The position numbers were made by a program, and so were the translations under genes. From Dryocosmus kuriphilus (lineage: Eukaryota; Arthropoda; Insecta; Hymenoptera; Cynipidae), in contig CM076191.1 in NCBI GenBank assembly GCA_038277395.1, positions 173,398,552 to 173,462,551 of the forward strand: a DNA stretch of 64,000 bases, written 5' to 3'. Below, piece by piece: positions 31,677 through 43,813 of the stretch. How positions within the stretch are numbered: position 1 is the first letter of the stretch; each line of letters begins with the position of its first letter. The notes beneath the pieces were generated by a model. The model saw nothing but the letters and a program-made list of their open reading frames with translations, did not search any database and was not told the origin of the DNA.

Positions 31677-31680
<4 letters not shown>
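30890..31680 (+). pseudogene. Secreted-protein family, copy 1, broken by a LINE
   Basis: Exon 1 (30890-30955) encodes a signal peptide MKFLISTIFLTFVLSVNSYI. A GT..AG intron follows (30956-31372). Exon 2 (from 31373) reads EWLAHLTSGTPICHGFQYYL, SLGVEVGGFIVGAV and YIHRISDGTNFLLP. A four-base shortening of the exon 1 end relative to copy 2 breaks the phase across the intron. The LINE poly-T at 31681 then cuts exon 2 about 60 codons after GVEVGGF. It is a pseudogene of the intact gene at 49630. I do not recognise the family; expression in a secretory tissue is inferred from the signal peptide. Confidence 0.75.
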
Positions 31681-31708
<28 letters not shown>

Positions 31709-34700
31709 CTCCTGGATGGAGGAGGGGAAATCTTGCATAAGACACCCAGATGTTCGGGTAGTGTCGGATTCTTACCGACTAAAACCCCTCCCCCTGGCGC
31801 TCAGACTATAAGTCCATTGTGCCGTTCCGTTATAGGTCCGCTACCCTTGGGCCATTCCAGACCTCTTGACAAAGCCCAGTATGTCGCCCAAGTTCAGCGT
31901 TGAGACCTCCACGGTTTCAATGAAATGATTCCCAAGGACCTGTTTCCGAAGCCCAGCTAGAGCCGGACATTGGCATAACACATGTAGAGACGTTTCATCA
32001 TCTCTACCACATTTTCTGCACTCTGTTGTAGGACTGAGTCCTATCTTGTGCTTATAGTAGTTCATACGGTTATGCCCTGTGAGCTTGTGTACCATAATCC
32101 TAGTTTCTTTCTTGGGTAGATTCAGAATTTCTATGGCCCTGTCCATCCTGTACTCAAGTCCCAGGATGGCTTTAGCCTGTCGGCATCCTTTCGTCTGTTC
32201 CCAGTATTCTCGGTGTTTTTTCCGGATCCAGTGTTTTATGGCCAGCCCCATACAACTCGACGCTAGTCCCAGTACCGGTTCTGGGCCTATGTATCCTTTT
32301 GTTGCACTTTTATTTGCCAATTGGTCCGCCTTCTCATTTCCCTTGATCCCTACGTGACCAGGGACCCATATGAGTGTTACTTTGTTTTTTTCTGCCAGTT
32401 GGTTTAATGCTTTTTTGCATTCCCAAACCAGTTCCGATGTTATGTCTGGTTTACCAACTGCCGTTAGTGTTGCAAGGCTGTCCGAACAGATTGTGATCTG
32501 CCTGCCTGCCTTATTTCCTTCTATGAGTGTTTCAGCGCACCTAAGTACAGCCATAACTTCTGCCTGATAGGCAGTGGCATGCTTTCCAAGTGGGATTTCC
32601 ATCCCCTTTTTTCTAGCGCTGTCATATATCCCTGCTCCTGCACCCCCCTCTCCTTTGGATCCATCTGTATACCAGATTTCCCCTTGAAGAAGTGGGTTGT
32701 CCTTCACCTGCCATTCGTCCCTACTTGCGATGAGAGTTCGAAAGGCTTTAGTAAAGTTAAAGCGTATTTTTGTTTTATCGTATCTCATTCCTAGAAATGG
32801 TATAGTCCTGATGTCCTCTGGGAGTCTTGTATGTCTAGTCCCCCATGTCCATTTTTGTGCACCTACTAGACGGCTCATTGCATGAGACGCCCCAGCTACT
32901 ATCGCAATGTGCAGAGGTTCTTCGCAAAGCAAATAGGACAACGCTGCTGTAGGCGTAGTCCTCATTGCCCTGTTATCCCTCTGAACGCTAGCGTTTGTAA
33001 TCGTTGCAGTCTGTCCTGCATCGTTTTGAGCTCAACTCGTGGCCACCATACCACTGCTGCGTATAATAGTCTTGGTTTAAGGACCGCAGAGTATAGCCAA
33101 GCTATCATTTTTGGCCCCATACCCCAAGTCAATCCAAAAAATCTTCTACACATCCAGAAGGTTGTGGTGAATCTTCTGCATTGCGTTTCCAGATGCTTCG
33201 CCCAGTTCAGCTTACTATCCAGGATAACTCCCAGATATTTAACTGAGTCTGAGGTCATTAGTATCTTACCCCGCAATGCAGGAGTCTTCACCTCCTGAAC
33301 TTTGTATTTCCTCGTGACTATTACCAAACTGGTCTTTTCCGGGTTGACCGTGAGTCCTGCGTTATCACACCAGATCTCTACGATTCGCAGAGCTGACCCT
33401 GTAAGTCCCATTAGTACATCTAGATGAGATCCTCTAATTAGGATAACAAAGTCATCCGCATAGCCTTGGGTATAGTACCCTTTTTCATTCAACCATCGTA
33501 GGAGACCGTAAACCACGATGCACCACAGAAGAGGTGACAACCCCCCCCCCCCTGTGGGCATCCCCGTGGAGCCACCCCCCTAACCTGGCCATTATCCCAT
33601 CTCGTTTCGAGCTGTCTCCTGTGTAGCATGCTCTTTATCCAGTCAACAAGCTGGCTTGGCACGCCGCACTTTAGAGCCTCCCGACAGATGACTTCTGAAG
33701 GGGTGTTGCTGAAAGCACCCTCTATGTCCAGAAAGGTGCCCACTACATAACCCCCTTGCTCTGGCTGCTGCTCCACTTTTGTCACAGCATCATGCAGAGC
33801 AGTTTCTACTGAGCAGCCCGCCTGAAACGCGTGCTGTCCCTTGTGCAACGGGTAGGTTAATAGCACCTTATCCCTGATATGTCTTTCAACCAGCTTTTCC
33901 AACGTCTTCAGTATAAAGGACGTTAAGCTGATTGGTCTAAAGTCTTTTGCTGCAGTATAGCCATCTTTTCCTGGTTTAGGTATAAAGACTACTCTACCAC
34001 TCTTCCACGCTGTCGGAACGTGTTTAAGGGCTATACTGGCCCTGAACAGTTTTGTCAACGGGGCAGTGATGAATTCCGTGCTCTTTTGTAGGAGCACTGG
34101 AAAGACACCATCTGCTCCTGGTGATTTATAGGGGCAGAATGACCTAATGGCCCACTCTAACTTCCTACTATCTACGACCATTGCTGCGAATTGCCAGTCG
34201 GCCCTCCCCCTTCTCGGACCCAGGCATTCTTCTTTAAGATCGGATTGTTGTTTCTGAAAGCCTGGAAAGTGGACTTCCATTAGGCGATTCAGGATTGATT
34301 CTTCATCCTCCGCAAGCTCGCCATTCTCGAGCTTTATTGGTCCGAGACGAGCCTCTGGGTCTTTTGCCAGGATCTTATGGAGCCTCGCTGTACCTGAGAT
34401 GTCTTTCGTGTCCTCACAGAAGCCAGTCCAGTTCTCTCGTTTGTAAAATCTTATTTTTTCCTATATAAACAGTCTGAGCCTGTTTATACCTGTCCCAGTC
34501 TGATGGAAGTTTAGTTTTGTTTGCCCTATTGCACAGAGCTCTGGTCTTTTTACGAAGCCTTTCCAGGTGATTGTTCCACCACTCGGCTCCTCTCCCAGAT
34601 TTTACTGTGCTTATAGGGCAGTTATTCTCATAAGATGTCTTCAAAGCCCTCCGCAGAAAATCCGCGGAATGCTCTAACTCATCTATGGTTCCATAGCTCG

Positions 34701-35520
34701 TGGGAAACTCCATGAGCCTACCTTTGAGTTCCTCGTTATAGAAGTCCCAATGTGTATTCCTGGGGTTTCTGATTTTTGAAACCTTTGGTTTTCTCAGAGC
34801 CAGATTAAGCAAGATGTATTTATGGTCTGAGAGAGATTCCTCATCAGAGACTCTCCATCCAGCTATCTTGCTCCTTAGTTTACCTGAGCATAGGGTTATA
34901 TCAAGAACCTCACTCCGGTTTTTGTTCCGGAATGTAGGAGTGTTACCTCTATTTAATATCTCCAGCTCAGTAGTAGCTAGGTATTCTACTAGTTCTCTGC
35001 CTCTATCGTTGATGTTCGTGCTTCCCCATATCACATAGTGTGCGTTCGCCTCACATCCCAACAACAGAGGGATTCCATTTTCCTGGCAGTGCTATATAAG
35101 GGCTTCCACTTCCACCGGAGGTGGAGCTCCCACTGCATCGCCCGGAAAGTATGCTGAAGCAATATAGACTTCTAGCCTTTCTCCACCTTGGCCCATGAGT
35201 CTTACCTTAATAACTGCAAGATCTTTTGAGCTGTGTTTGGACACCAAAACAGCATCCATTCCCTTGACGGCTATGCATGCCCTTGGTGATTTTTCGCTAG
35301 GCCCCTTAAATAAGGAGCCGCATCCTCCTAAGCCACAAATCCTTTCCCTGTACAGCCAGGGTTCTTGGATTAGGGCTATACCTGTCTGCACCACTGCCAT
35401 GCGTCTGGTTAAAATTGCCGAGGCGCCTTTGCTGTGATGCAAGTTTATCTGCATAATGGATATTCCCAAAGTCAGTCATTTACTCGACTAATCTGGGATG
35501 TCTCCGGTTGCTTCTGGCCC
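31681..35520 (-). mobile_element. LOA-type LINE, nearly full ORF2, 5' truncated
   Basis: A 28-base poly-T at 31681-31708 is the 3' poly-A tail of a minus-strand LINE. The body encodes endonuclease, reverse transcriptase and RNase H in that order. ORF1 is absent, so the 5' end is truncated near 35520. The two outside flanks do not match each other: exon 2 of a secreted gene on the left, repeat R1 on the right. The element therefore does not sit in a simple target site. Confidence 0.88.
31841..35469 (-). pseudogene. LOA-type LINE ORF2: endonuclease, RT and RNase H
   Basis: The endonuclease (34414-35469) begins MGISIMQINLHHSKGASAIL with IALIQEPWLYRERICGLGG, and later LGCEANAHYVIWGSTNINDR and SLSDHKYIL. 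The RT (32962-34280) has SPGADGVFPVLLQ, FRPISLTSFILKTLEKLVE and GYADDFVIL near 33440-33465. RNase H (31841-32965) has WYTDGSKGEGGAGAGIY, YQAEVMAVL, CSDSLATLTAV and WVPGHVGIKGNEKADQLA. A CX2C zinc knuckle end, CRKCGRDDETSLHVLCQC, follows. Breaks: TAG near 35093, a frame change at 34280-34414, and a poly-C run at 33541-33552 where the RT changes frame. C-terminal RNase H places it with LOA/I-type LINEs. Confidence 0.88.
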
Positions 35521-35740
35521 TGTTATTAAAAATCAAAAATTTCAAATTTCCTGCCAAACTATGCAAGACACGGAAAAAAGATAATAAACAAAGTTATTCA
35601 CCTCCAAAAGATCTACAAATTTTCTTTCTATCATTTTTTTGAGCAGAAGCGTAGTTTTTGAGTTATTCGTGAATTATGTTATGAAATATAAAGAAAACCA
35701 CTTTTCAGCAAAACTATGCACGATCTGAGAAAATATTAAG
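35521..35740. repeat. Interspersed repeat R1, copy C, left part
   Basis: Starts at GTTATTAAAAATCAAAAATTTC, corresponding to position about 29406 in copy B, and runs to GAGAAAATATTA, where the Merlin element begins. The continuation is at 38390-38780 (ACAAGCAGAATTGTTCACCT onward). Confidence 0.75.
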
Positions 35741-36033
35741 GATAAAGTTCCGAATAGCGGATACCTCCGATTTATTTGAAACTATATACACTTATGTATT
35801 TTGACTCGCTGATTACAAAAATCATAGTGAAAATTGGCGACTAGGCCATTTTCATGGTGAAACCCATAAAAAACACCATAAGAACCACGTTTTTTTGCGT
35901 TTATCTCAGTAAATATACAAAATATAAAAAAATCTTTCAAACAAAAGTTGTAGCCAGCATAAAAATACATCTTTTATGTTCTATATACTTTTTATCTTAA
36001 ACCATTATTGTTCAAGATAATGAGGATTGTGCT

Positions 36034-36265
36034 TCCGTAACCAGTCAGTGCATGTGTAGCCCCCCCACCTCAACATTGGGAAAGGGATCGAGCGTGACCG
36101 AACACATTTTCGTAACCAGTCAGTGCATACGTAGCCCCCCCCCCCCCCCCTTGAAAAGTGGTCGAGCGTTACTGAACGCATTTCCGTAACCAGTCAGTGC
36201 ATGTGTTCCCCCCCCCCCCCCCCCCCCACTCTGGAAAGGAGGTCGAGGGTGGCTGAATGCATAGG
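36034..36265. repeat. ~75-bp repeats with poly-C tracts (in Merlin)
   Basis: Three units of GTAACCAGTCAGTGCATGTG followed by C runs of 7, 18 and 21 bases and a GGGAAAGG-GTCGAGCGT segment. The C runs make this stretch prone to assembly and length errors. Confidence 0.8.
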
Positions 36266-36329
36266 AAAAATCACAAAAATACTGCAAAATGTTTAGCGGT
36301 ACGACTTAAATTGTATGAAAGGTTGTGTA

Positions 36330-36740
36330 GGACTTTAGTTATTTTTTGTGCCCTATCACAGGGGTGCCTTCCCGCCCCCACAACACCTGGGAAAGGGGGT
36401 TATGTGAAACCTTAGTTATTTTTTGTGCCCTATCACAGGGGTGCCTTCCCGCCCCCACAACACCTAGGAAAGGGGGTCGTGTGTGACCTAAGTTATTTAT
36501 GTGACCTGTTGCAGGGGTGCCTTCCCGCCCCCACAACACCTGGGAAAGGGGGTTGTGTGAAACCTTAGGTATTTTTTTTTGTGCCCTATCACAGGGATGC
36601 CTTCCCGCCCCCACAACACTTGGGAAAGGGGGTCGTGTGTGACCTAAGTTATTTATGTGACCTGTTGCAGGGGTGCCTTCCCGCCCCCACAACATCTGGG
36701 AAAGGGGGTTGTGTGAGACCTTAGTTATTTTTTGTTCGAG
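36330..36740. repeat. ~70-bp GC-rich tandem repeat (in Merlin)
   Basis: Six units built on GGGTGCCTTCCCGCCCCCAC followed by AACACCTGGGAAAGGGGGT and a GTTATTTTTTGTGCCCTATC or GTTATTTATGTGACCTGTTG spacer, the two spacer types alternating. The antisense ORF at 36339-36746 is a translation of the repeat. The same motif occurs in the Merlin-derived MITE at 44578-45305. Confidence 0.85.
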
Positions 36741-36984
36741 CAACATTATTTATTACACTTTTTACCGTTTTTCATCTCACATCTGGGCGTGGATTAGCTC
36801 CCTACTCTTTATTTTCCCCCCCTCTCTCTCTCGCACGCTCGATTGTCTTCATCACACACGTCGGTGCTGGAATAATCGAGTCTGAACGTGCCACGGAGCA
36901 AGACCCGCGTGAGTCGCTCTGTCTCTCTCTTAACTCTTGCTATTTAAATTAAGCGTTTTCGCTGTTATTGGTAAGTTGTTAAAA

Positions 36985-37888
36985 ATGAATCAGATTCATA
37001 ACATCTTCACTTTGAGCTCTATTTTCCAAGATCGCGAAAAAACCCTTCAGTGGTTACGCGATATCGAACTCATTCCAAGCACAAGATATTGCATTAAACA
37101 TAAAAAGAACATGACCCTACACGAATCAGTATTTACCTGTGGTAAATTTAAATGCCAAAAAAAGGGCAAATACTCTCATAATGCTACTGTAGCGGAAAAT
37201 ACGTGGTTTGAGCAATCTCACATTTCAGCAGCAGCCTGCATGTTAATTACATACAGCTTTGCTGTTAATTTAACATTTGAACAAACCATTCGCGAAAGCA
37301 GTATAATTGAAGGTCAGCAGGTGTCCAGGGAAAGTGTTGCCGATCGCTTTTCCTTTTGTCGAGAAGTTTGTATGGTTGCTCTTGACCAAAAGTTTGAAAA
37401 TGAAGGTAAAACAGGAGGCGTGGGGGAAATTGTAGAAATCGATGAGTGTAAAATAGGACGTCGAAAGTACGAAAGAGGACGTGTGGTGGAAGGCTCTTGG
37501 ATCTTGGGAATGATTCACAGGGGGCATCCTGAGAATTATCGATTGGAAATTTGCCCTGATAACAAAAGAGATGAAACAACCTTACTACTACTACTTAAAT
37601 CTGGAAGCTCATGGTTATGCCCACAAAACTGTGAATCATTCTGAAGAGTTTGTGAATCAGGAAACTGGAGCGCACACACGAAATATAGAATCGTCCTGGC
37701 GTTGGATGCGACGCTCCCTATCACGGGGTGGAGTTCACAAAAACAACTTAGCAGACCATCTTTGCGAATTTTTGTGGCGGCGTCTGGTAAGAAAACTAAA
37801 CGCAGATCCCTTTTCTCAGTTGATCACTGACATAAAAATTTGCTATCCTGGCAAAGGAAACGGATTTTTTACGTTCTTTTTTTGTTAA
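36985..37888 (+). pseudogene. Merlin transposase (ISXO2/IS1595 type), internally deleted
   Basis: The ATG at 36985 opens MNQIHNIFTLSSIFQDREKT. A zinc-ribbon-like segment follows with YCIKHKK and FTCGKFKC. The DDE domain has the first catalytic Asp in IVEIDECKIGRRKYERGR, then GSWILGMI. After DNKRDETTL the frame shifts near 37600, and the second frame continues HGYAHKTVNHSEEFVN, HTRNIESSWRWMRRSLSRGG (with the Glu in NIE) and ends at 37888. The stretch between, where the second Asp normally sits, is missing or reduced. The protein is inactive but diagnostic of Merlin. Confidence 0.88.
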
Positions 37889-38389
37889 ACGTTACTTTTT
37901 CTTACTTCTTCTTTCTTTTACTTAAGCGTTACTTTTCAAAAAATTAAATTTAAAAAAATGCAAAAAATAAACTAAAAAATACAAAAAGCAAAAAAAAAAC
38001 ATGGACTTTAAAGACCAAGCTCCAACCTTCCCGTGGTAAAGTGCGTAAGTAGGCAATGCCAAAACTAATGGAGTCTTGTCAAAATGTACTTGTTGGAACA
38101 TTATCCCATTTTTCTCGGAAAATAATGGTTTAAGAGAAAAAGCATATAAAACATAAAAGATGTATTTTTATGCTGGCTACAACTTTTGTTTATAAGTTTT
38201 TTACATATTTGGTATATTTACTGAGATAAACATAAAAAACCATCAATTTTATGGGTTTTTTATGGTTTTCACCATGAAAGTAGCCTAGTCGCCAATTTTT
38301 ACTATGATTTTCGTAATCAGCGCGTCAAAATACGTAAGTATACGTAGTTTCAAATAAATCGGAGGTATCCGCTATTCGGAACTGCACCC

Positions 38390-38780
38390 ATTTAACAAGC
38401 AGAATTGTTCACCTTGGGAAGAGCTACAAAATTCATTCATAAGACTCATCGTTTTACTTTTAAGAATCGAAATACTGTATTGTGAAAATTTGGAAAATCA
38501 CAAAAAAACTTTACCAAGTTACAATGTGTTTAAAAAAAACGTAATTATCGAGTGCGAGCGCGAGTGTCATGATGAGAATGTATTCCTTAAGGGCGATAGA
38601 GCCTTAAGTAAAAAAATTCTTTTGTAACTTTTAATTTAAAGGTTTATACCATCCATAAACACCGAGCGCGTAGCGCGAGGTGAATAATCTATCGAGCGCG
38701 AAGCGCGAGTGCCAACAATAGCGCACCCCAGGCGCGCGATGAGAATGTGCCCGCGAAGCGGGCAGATTTTTTTTAGTAAA
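38390..38780. repeat. Interspersed repeat R1, copy C, right part
   Basis: Resumes with AACAAGCAGAATTGTTCACC, then the GCGAGTGTCATGATGAGAAT block, a GAGCGCGTAGCGCGAGG segment and the ending GATGAGAATGTGCCCGCGAA. It is copy C after the Merlin interruption. Confidence 0.75.
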
Positions 38781-38990
38781 ATTAGGCTTAAAAATATATT
38801 TTAAGAGCTTTAATTAATATTGTGTAAATTTTAAAAGCTTTCCGTAATACTTCTTTCAAGAAGGTTACGTACTTATCTAACCTGAAAAACGTCAAAAAAA
38901 GGTTATGAAGTGATTAAGAACGTATAAAAAAATATAACAATATCAAAAAATATATTACGTTAAGAATGTTTTTGTTTTTTGGACAAAATG
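38778..38990. repeat. Repeat R3, copy 1
   Basis: TTTAGTAAAATTAGGCTTAA onward, including CTTTCAAGAAGGTTACGTAC and GATTAAGAACGTATAAAA. A second copy fills 63790-64000 and a short start is at 30022-30068. It always follows an R1 end or lies beside a similar T-run. Confidence 0.7.
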
Positions 38991-39686
38991 TACTATTATT
39001 TAGGTATGTATTTCTATAAATATTGTGACCTTTCACTTTTAGAGGGGTCGTAAAATAATAATTATTATAATTATTATCATTAAATTATCAATTATGAAGA
39101 GGGGTTCTCACAGGAGGAGGAATAAGATCTATTTTCCGTTTACTTTTTTTTTTAGATAAAGAAACATTTATTCCATAAAAACTTAAATGGTTAATTACAA
39201 GGTGAACTTATCTACTAAATTATAATAACATTGAATTCATCATTTGTATAATCTCTCTCTTTTTATGTTTATCAAAAATAATATAATCTATTCTTAATTT
39301 AATCGCATGATCAGAAATATTCTATTTCAAAATCTTTAGTCATAAAACTGCGTGGTAGTTTATTAAAGAATCCTTATATATTTCTGATTATTCAGATTCA
39401 TCAAAATTTCGATTACAAATCTCAAATATTAAACCTCGGATCTATTCACTATAGGGCGAGTCATCACGTCGCATAACTTGTCGCAATAATGATGTCGGTA
39501 CAAGAGTTTAGTAATGGTTGAACATTTTTTTACTATTTAAGTATTGTATATAATTAAATGAAAAAACAGACCTCAGCTTCGTGGAACAGATGCAGTCAGT
39601 AGTCCCTCGAAATGCGGATATCGATAATATACGATATTAGGACAGGATAGGGATATAGGATAGGATAGGATAGGATATTATAGGAT

Positions 39687-39724
<38 letters not shown>

Positions 39725-40970
39725 TACCTTATATTATATTATATTATAGGATATGCTATAATATGAATATAATCATTTAAAATTTTTAAATTAGCTTCTT
39801 AATCTCATTGTGCAGCTGTCTCACTCACACCACTGACAGATTTCGCTATAATACTGTCAGATGTGTCACTTTCAAATTATCAAATCGACCGAGGAATAAA
39901 TTCACGCAATAACACATTGTGTTATTCCATCAATATTTTACTACATTTTAGATTAAAATAATATTAACTAATTAATAACGTTTATATTAAAATATAAATG
40001 TAGTTTTAATTATTATAGTAAAATTATATAAATACAAAACATTTTAATTATTATTATTGAACAGTTTTTGATTGAATAAATTTATTTCATACGCAAGAAA
40101 TTCAATTTTAAGTAGGGGAGAGTCGGCTATGGTGGCGGTCTTTGAATTAAATGTCCTATAAATTATAACTAAAATATGGTTTTGATGTGTGTATATTTTA
40201 AGGTGAGGCTCACATTATCAGGAAAAATATGTTATTACGCAAAAGCGTTTTTTAACTTCGTCATTATTTGACATTTAATTAATTCATGGGTGTTGCATTT
40301 CGAGTTACGACCGGCGTGCCCCATACACTGGGGTATGGTGGACGTAATGTTACTGTCGGTTTATTCCAACACATGTTCAAAATTAAATAAATGTTTTCTT
40401 ATCAATCAAAGTAAAGTCTGTGTCAAAACCTGGTTATAACCTGCTACTCCCTGAAAATTTTAATATGCGTGCAGAAATCAGCAATTTCCTTCAATAGATG
40501 TTATGTTCTTTGTTATGTTATGTTATTCAACACTGTTAAAGTTTCCACCAAATTTTTCGACCGTCGTGCCCCGTATGCGATGTTACAAGATTTAATTAAT
40601 TTTAATATATTTAGAGCGTTTATGGAACCAACTTATGATATCAGAAGTTTAAAAAAATACTTCAACTATTAAAACATGATTATGTCATGCTTCAAGTCTG
40701 TCGATATATACTGTAAGTGCTTTATTGGTGCCAAAGACTTTTCCATCTGCTTCCACCAAAACTGCTTTTTTAAAAATAATTACTCTTACGGCACATGCAT
40801 TAAAACAGAAATTGCGTTACAGCACTATTTTTCCATCCAAAAAACGCTATTTTATGCAAAAAATGTATATCAAAATCTACAAACATGAACGTTATTTGTA
40901 ATATCCACCGTATCCCGCACCGCAATCGTATCCGACTCTTCCCTGTCCAGACTTCCGCGCACCCGCCGTA
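38991..40970. other. AT-rich region with microsatellites, no gene seen
   Basis: 39645-39780 is a GGATA/TATA microsatellite with a 26-base TA run. At 40117, TAGGGGAGAGTCGGCTATGG resembles the start of a MITE, and TGGGGTATGGTGG recurs at about 40330. Similar TAGGGGAGCGGATCCTAATG sits at 63509. The small ORFs have no support. Confidence 0.4.
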
Positions 40971-43813
40971 TAGTCCAGTCGAATTAGCATTTGAGGTGCA
41001 TACGGAGAGCACCAAGTGATATTATTGTTGGAATCGTTCAAAAATATGATAGTTAATACCGAACCAACGTTTCCACCTCCAATTTCCTTGTGCGTTTTGC
41101 ATAATCGACTTTTATATGCAAAAAATGCCAAAATAGCCCCTTTTTTGGACAGATTTTTTCATTTTACTCGAAAAATATCAGTTTAATCGTAAATATGAAT
41201 AAAAATAAAGTTGTATAGCATAAAATTAGCTACAGAAACCCGTGGCTCAAAATTGAAAAATTTCATTTGCTGCAGTTGCAGAGGACGAATAAAGAAAACA
41301 AAATTGAAGAAACAGCTATTTTTTGCCCGAAAAATTCTAATTGAAATAATTAATCTATCTTAACGAGGATTTTTCCTTACAAAAGTTCAATTTTGCATGA
41401 TTCGAATGCAGTAAACTCGAATTCAATATCACTTTTAGTTGCTGAGTAATCTTAATTGTTTACTAGGATTATGCAATTTAGATTAACGTCTTTACAATAC
41501 TGTGTATGCCAGAAAAAAAGTTTTACACTTACCGCAGTGTTTTTACATATACTAGAAGGTTCAAACTACCATATACAACAATTTAATGAACAATTTTTAA
41601 CATTTCACCGATCGAAACGGTTATTTAAAAACATGATCGATTTTTCACCTTAATAACAAATGAAATAGTTCTGCAACTTTTTGTTATAATTAAAATCTAA
41701 AAATTTTCATGAAAAGTTCTTGGGAAAACGAATCTTTTAACGCTGAATTTTGATGATTTTACCCCGAGTTATTGAATCCCGAGCATGAAGAGCAATTCTC
41801 GACGTTTGAACAACAATATAACGAAAAAAAAATGCTGCCGCATAGGTTTTTCTGCGTAATTTTCATATATTAAAAAGAGAAATACGTCAATTCTAACATT
41901 CAACTACAATTAATTCAAAAAGACCAGTCAATTCACGCGCAATTCACGCGCGGAAGCTGAAAGTCGGAGTGGAGGGAATCACTCGGCGTGACGAAAAAAG
42001 TTGAATCGCCGCGTTTAAAATCGTTGTGCGCCCTTTACCTCCACTTATCTCAGCTTCTAATCAACCAAATTTAACGTTTTTTTTTTTTAAATCGATATAG
42101 CAAATTGCAAGGAATTCAATGGTAAAACAACCTTGATTTTTTTTTCAAGTTAATGAAGTACGACGGCCAAATCAATTTTTTCGGATTTTTTTCATCAAAA
42201 TAATGATTTTTGTTCATAGTTTGAAAGGAATATTTAAGAAACATAATCTACATGTAATATTTACAATTTTTACAATATATTTTTTTAATATACATACATA
42301 TAATGTTTTTACACAGAGAGAGTATCGAATATACAAGGAAAAGACATCCCGCAATTTTCTTTCGTTCTCCATGCAATAGATACCATTTATACAATATCTT
42401 TTGCAACGCTATATACATACAATAGACGTACTATAGACAACCTTTTGCACCTGGCAACTAACGCGCCAAAAGTAGCCCGTGAATGCTGCTTCAAATAAAT
42501 ATACACCGTTGAAGCTGACAAATATAACTCTACGCTGCATATGAAATTTTTTTTAAAATTATTACAAAACGATCGCTGATAAAATAATCGCAGAATAATT
42601 TTTTGTTCGTAGTTTCTTAGCTGCAAAACTCTACAACTGCAAATTTATTATCAATTCCGATTATTTTTAATCCATTTTTCATTAATAGTAATAATATTAA
42701 GGTTTGAAATTGCGAAATTGTTACAAAATTATGCAACAATGTACGAATTTGCGTGATTGTACGACATGAAAAAATAAAAGAAATTGATATGGCCGTCATA
42801 CTTCATTAACTTGAAAAAATAGAATAAAAGTTGTTTTACAATTGAATTCCTTGCAATTTGCTATATCGATTTAAAGAAAAAACGTTAGCGTATTTTAATA
42901 TGTGAAAAGTACGCAGAAAAACCTATGCGGCAGTATTTTCTTTTTCGTTATATTGCTGTTCAAACGTCGAGAATAGCTCTTCATTTTCGGGACTCAATAA
43001 CACGGGTTAAAATCGTCAAAATTCAGTGTTTAAGCACCAAAAGATATGTTTTCTCAATCACTTTCCATGGGAATTTTTAGATTTTAATTGTAACAAAAAG
43101 TCGCAGAACTATTTCATTTCTTATTAACGTCAAAAATCGATCACTTTTTTAAATAACCGTTTCGACCGGTGAAATGTTAAAAATTGTTAACTAAATTATT
43201 GCATATGGTAGTTTGAACCTTCTAGTATAAGTAAAAACACTGCGGTAAGTGTAAAACTTTTTTTCTGGCATACACAGTATTTTAAAGACGTTAATCTAAT
43301 TTGCATAATCTTAATAAACAATTAAGATTACTCAGCAACTAAAAGAGATATTGAATTCGGGTTTTCTGCATTAGAATCATGAAAAGGTAAACTTTTTTAC
43401 TGGAAAATCCTCGTTGAGGTAGATTAATTATTTCAATTAGAATTTTTCGGGCAAAAAAAAATTTTTTTTCAATTTTTTTTTCCTTATTCGTCCTCTGCAA
43501 CTGCGGAGAATGAAATTTTTCAATTTTCAGCCACAGATTTTTGTAGCTAATTTCATGCTCTACAACTTTAGTTCTATGCATATTTACGATTAAACTGATA
43601 TTTTTCGAGTAAGATGGAAAAATATGTCCAAAAAAGGGGCTATTTTGGCATTTTTTGCATATAAACGTCGATTATGCAAAACGCACAAGGAAATTGGAGG
43701 TGGAAAGTTGGTTCGGTATTAACTATCATATTTTTGAACGATTCCAACAATAATCTCGCTTGGTGCTTTCATATCCATGTTTCTTAAGTTTTTGGGCTAA
43801 TTCTACTGGACTA
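40971..43813. mobile_element. Foldback element with ~1-kb inverted arms
   Basis: The left arm (about 40971-42170) is the inverse of the right arm (about 42790-43813). Outer ends are TAGTCCAGTCGAATTAGC and GCTAATTCTACTGGACTA. Matching inner landmarks are AAATTGGAGGTGG, GCAAAACGCACAAGGAAATT, CAGAGGACGAATAA and TTGCAAGGAATTCAAT. A 0.6-kb spacer lies between. No transposase is seen. The ORFs (e.g. 41456-41653, 43339-43581) are arm sequence. Superfamily unknown. Confidence 0.8.

Larger units (their letters stand above)
35741..38390 (+). mobile_element. Merlin DNA transposon
   Basis: It has ~265-bp terminal inverted repeats. The left arm runs AGTTCCGAATAGCGGATACC onward through TTGGCGACTAGGCC and AGTTGTAGCCAGCATAAAAA (35746-36010); the right arm is the inverse at about 38120-38388. 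Inside are an ISXO2/IS1595-type transposase and two sets of tandem repeats. It lies within repeat R1 copy C, with A/T-rich flanks (AATATTA / ATTTAA) that may be a degraded 8-bp duplication. Superfamily is set by the transposase. Confidence 0.87.

Noticed and set aside
36060..36230. Poly-C tracts as a functional G-quadruplex or i-motif site
   Set aside because: The runs are uninterrupted homopolymers inside a decayed transposon repeat. They could be polymorphic or misassembled, and nothing nearby suggests use.
36339..36746. ORF of 135 codons with repeated VSHNPLSQ and GREGTPATGH peptides
   Set aside because: It is antisense to the ~70-bp tandem repeat in the Merlin element. Repeat length, not coding selection, keeps it open.
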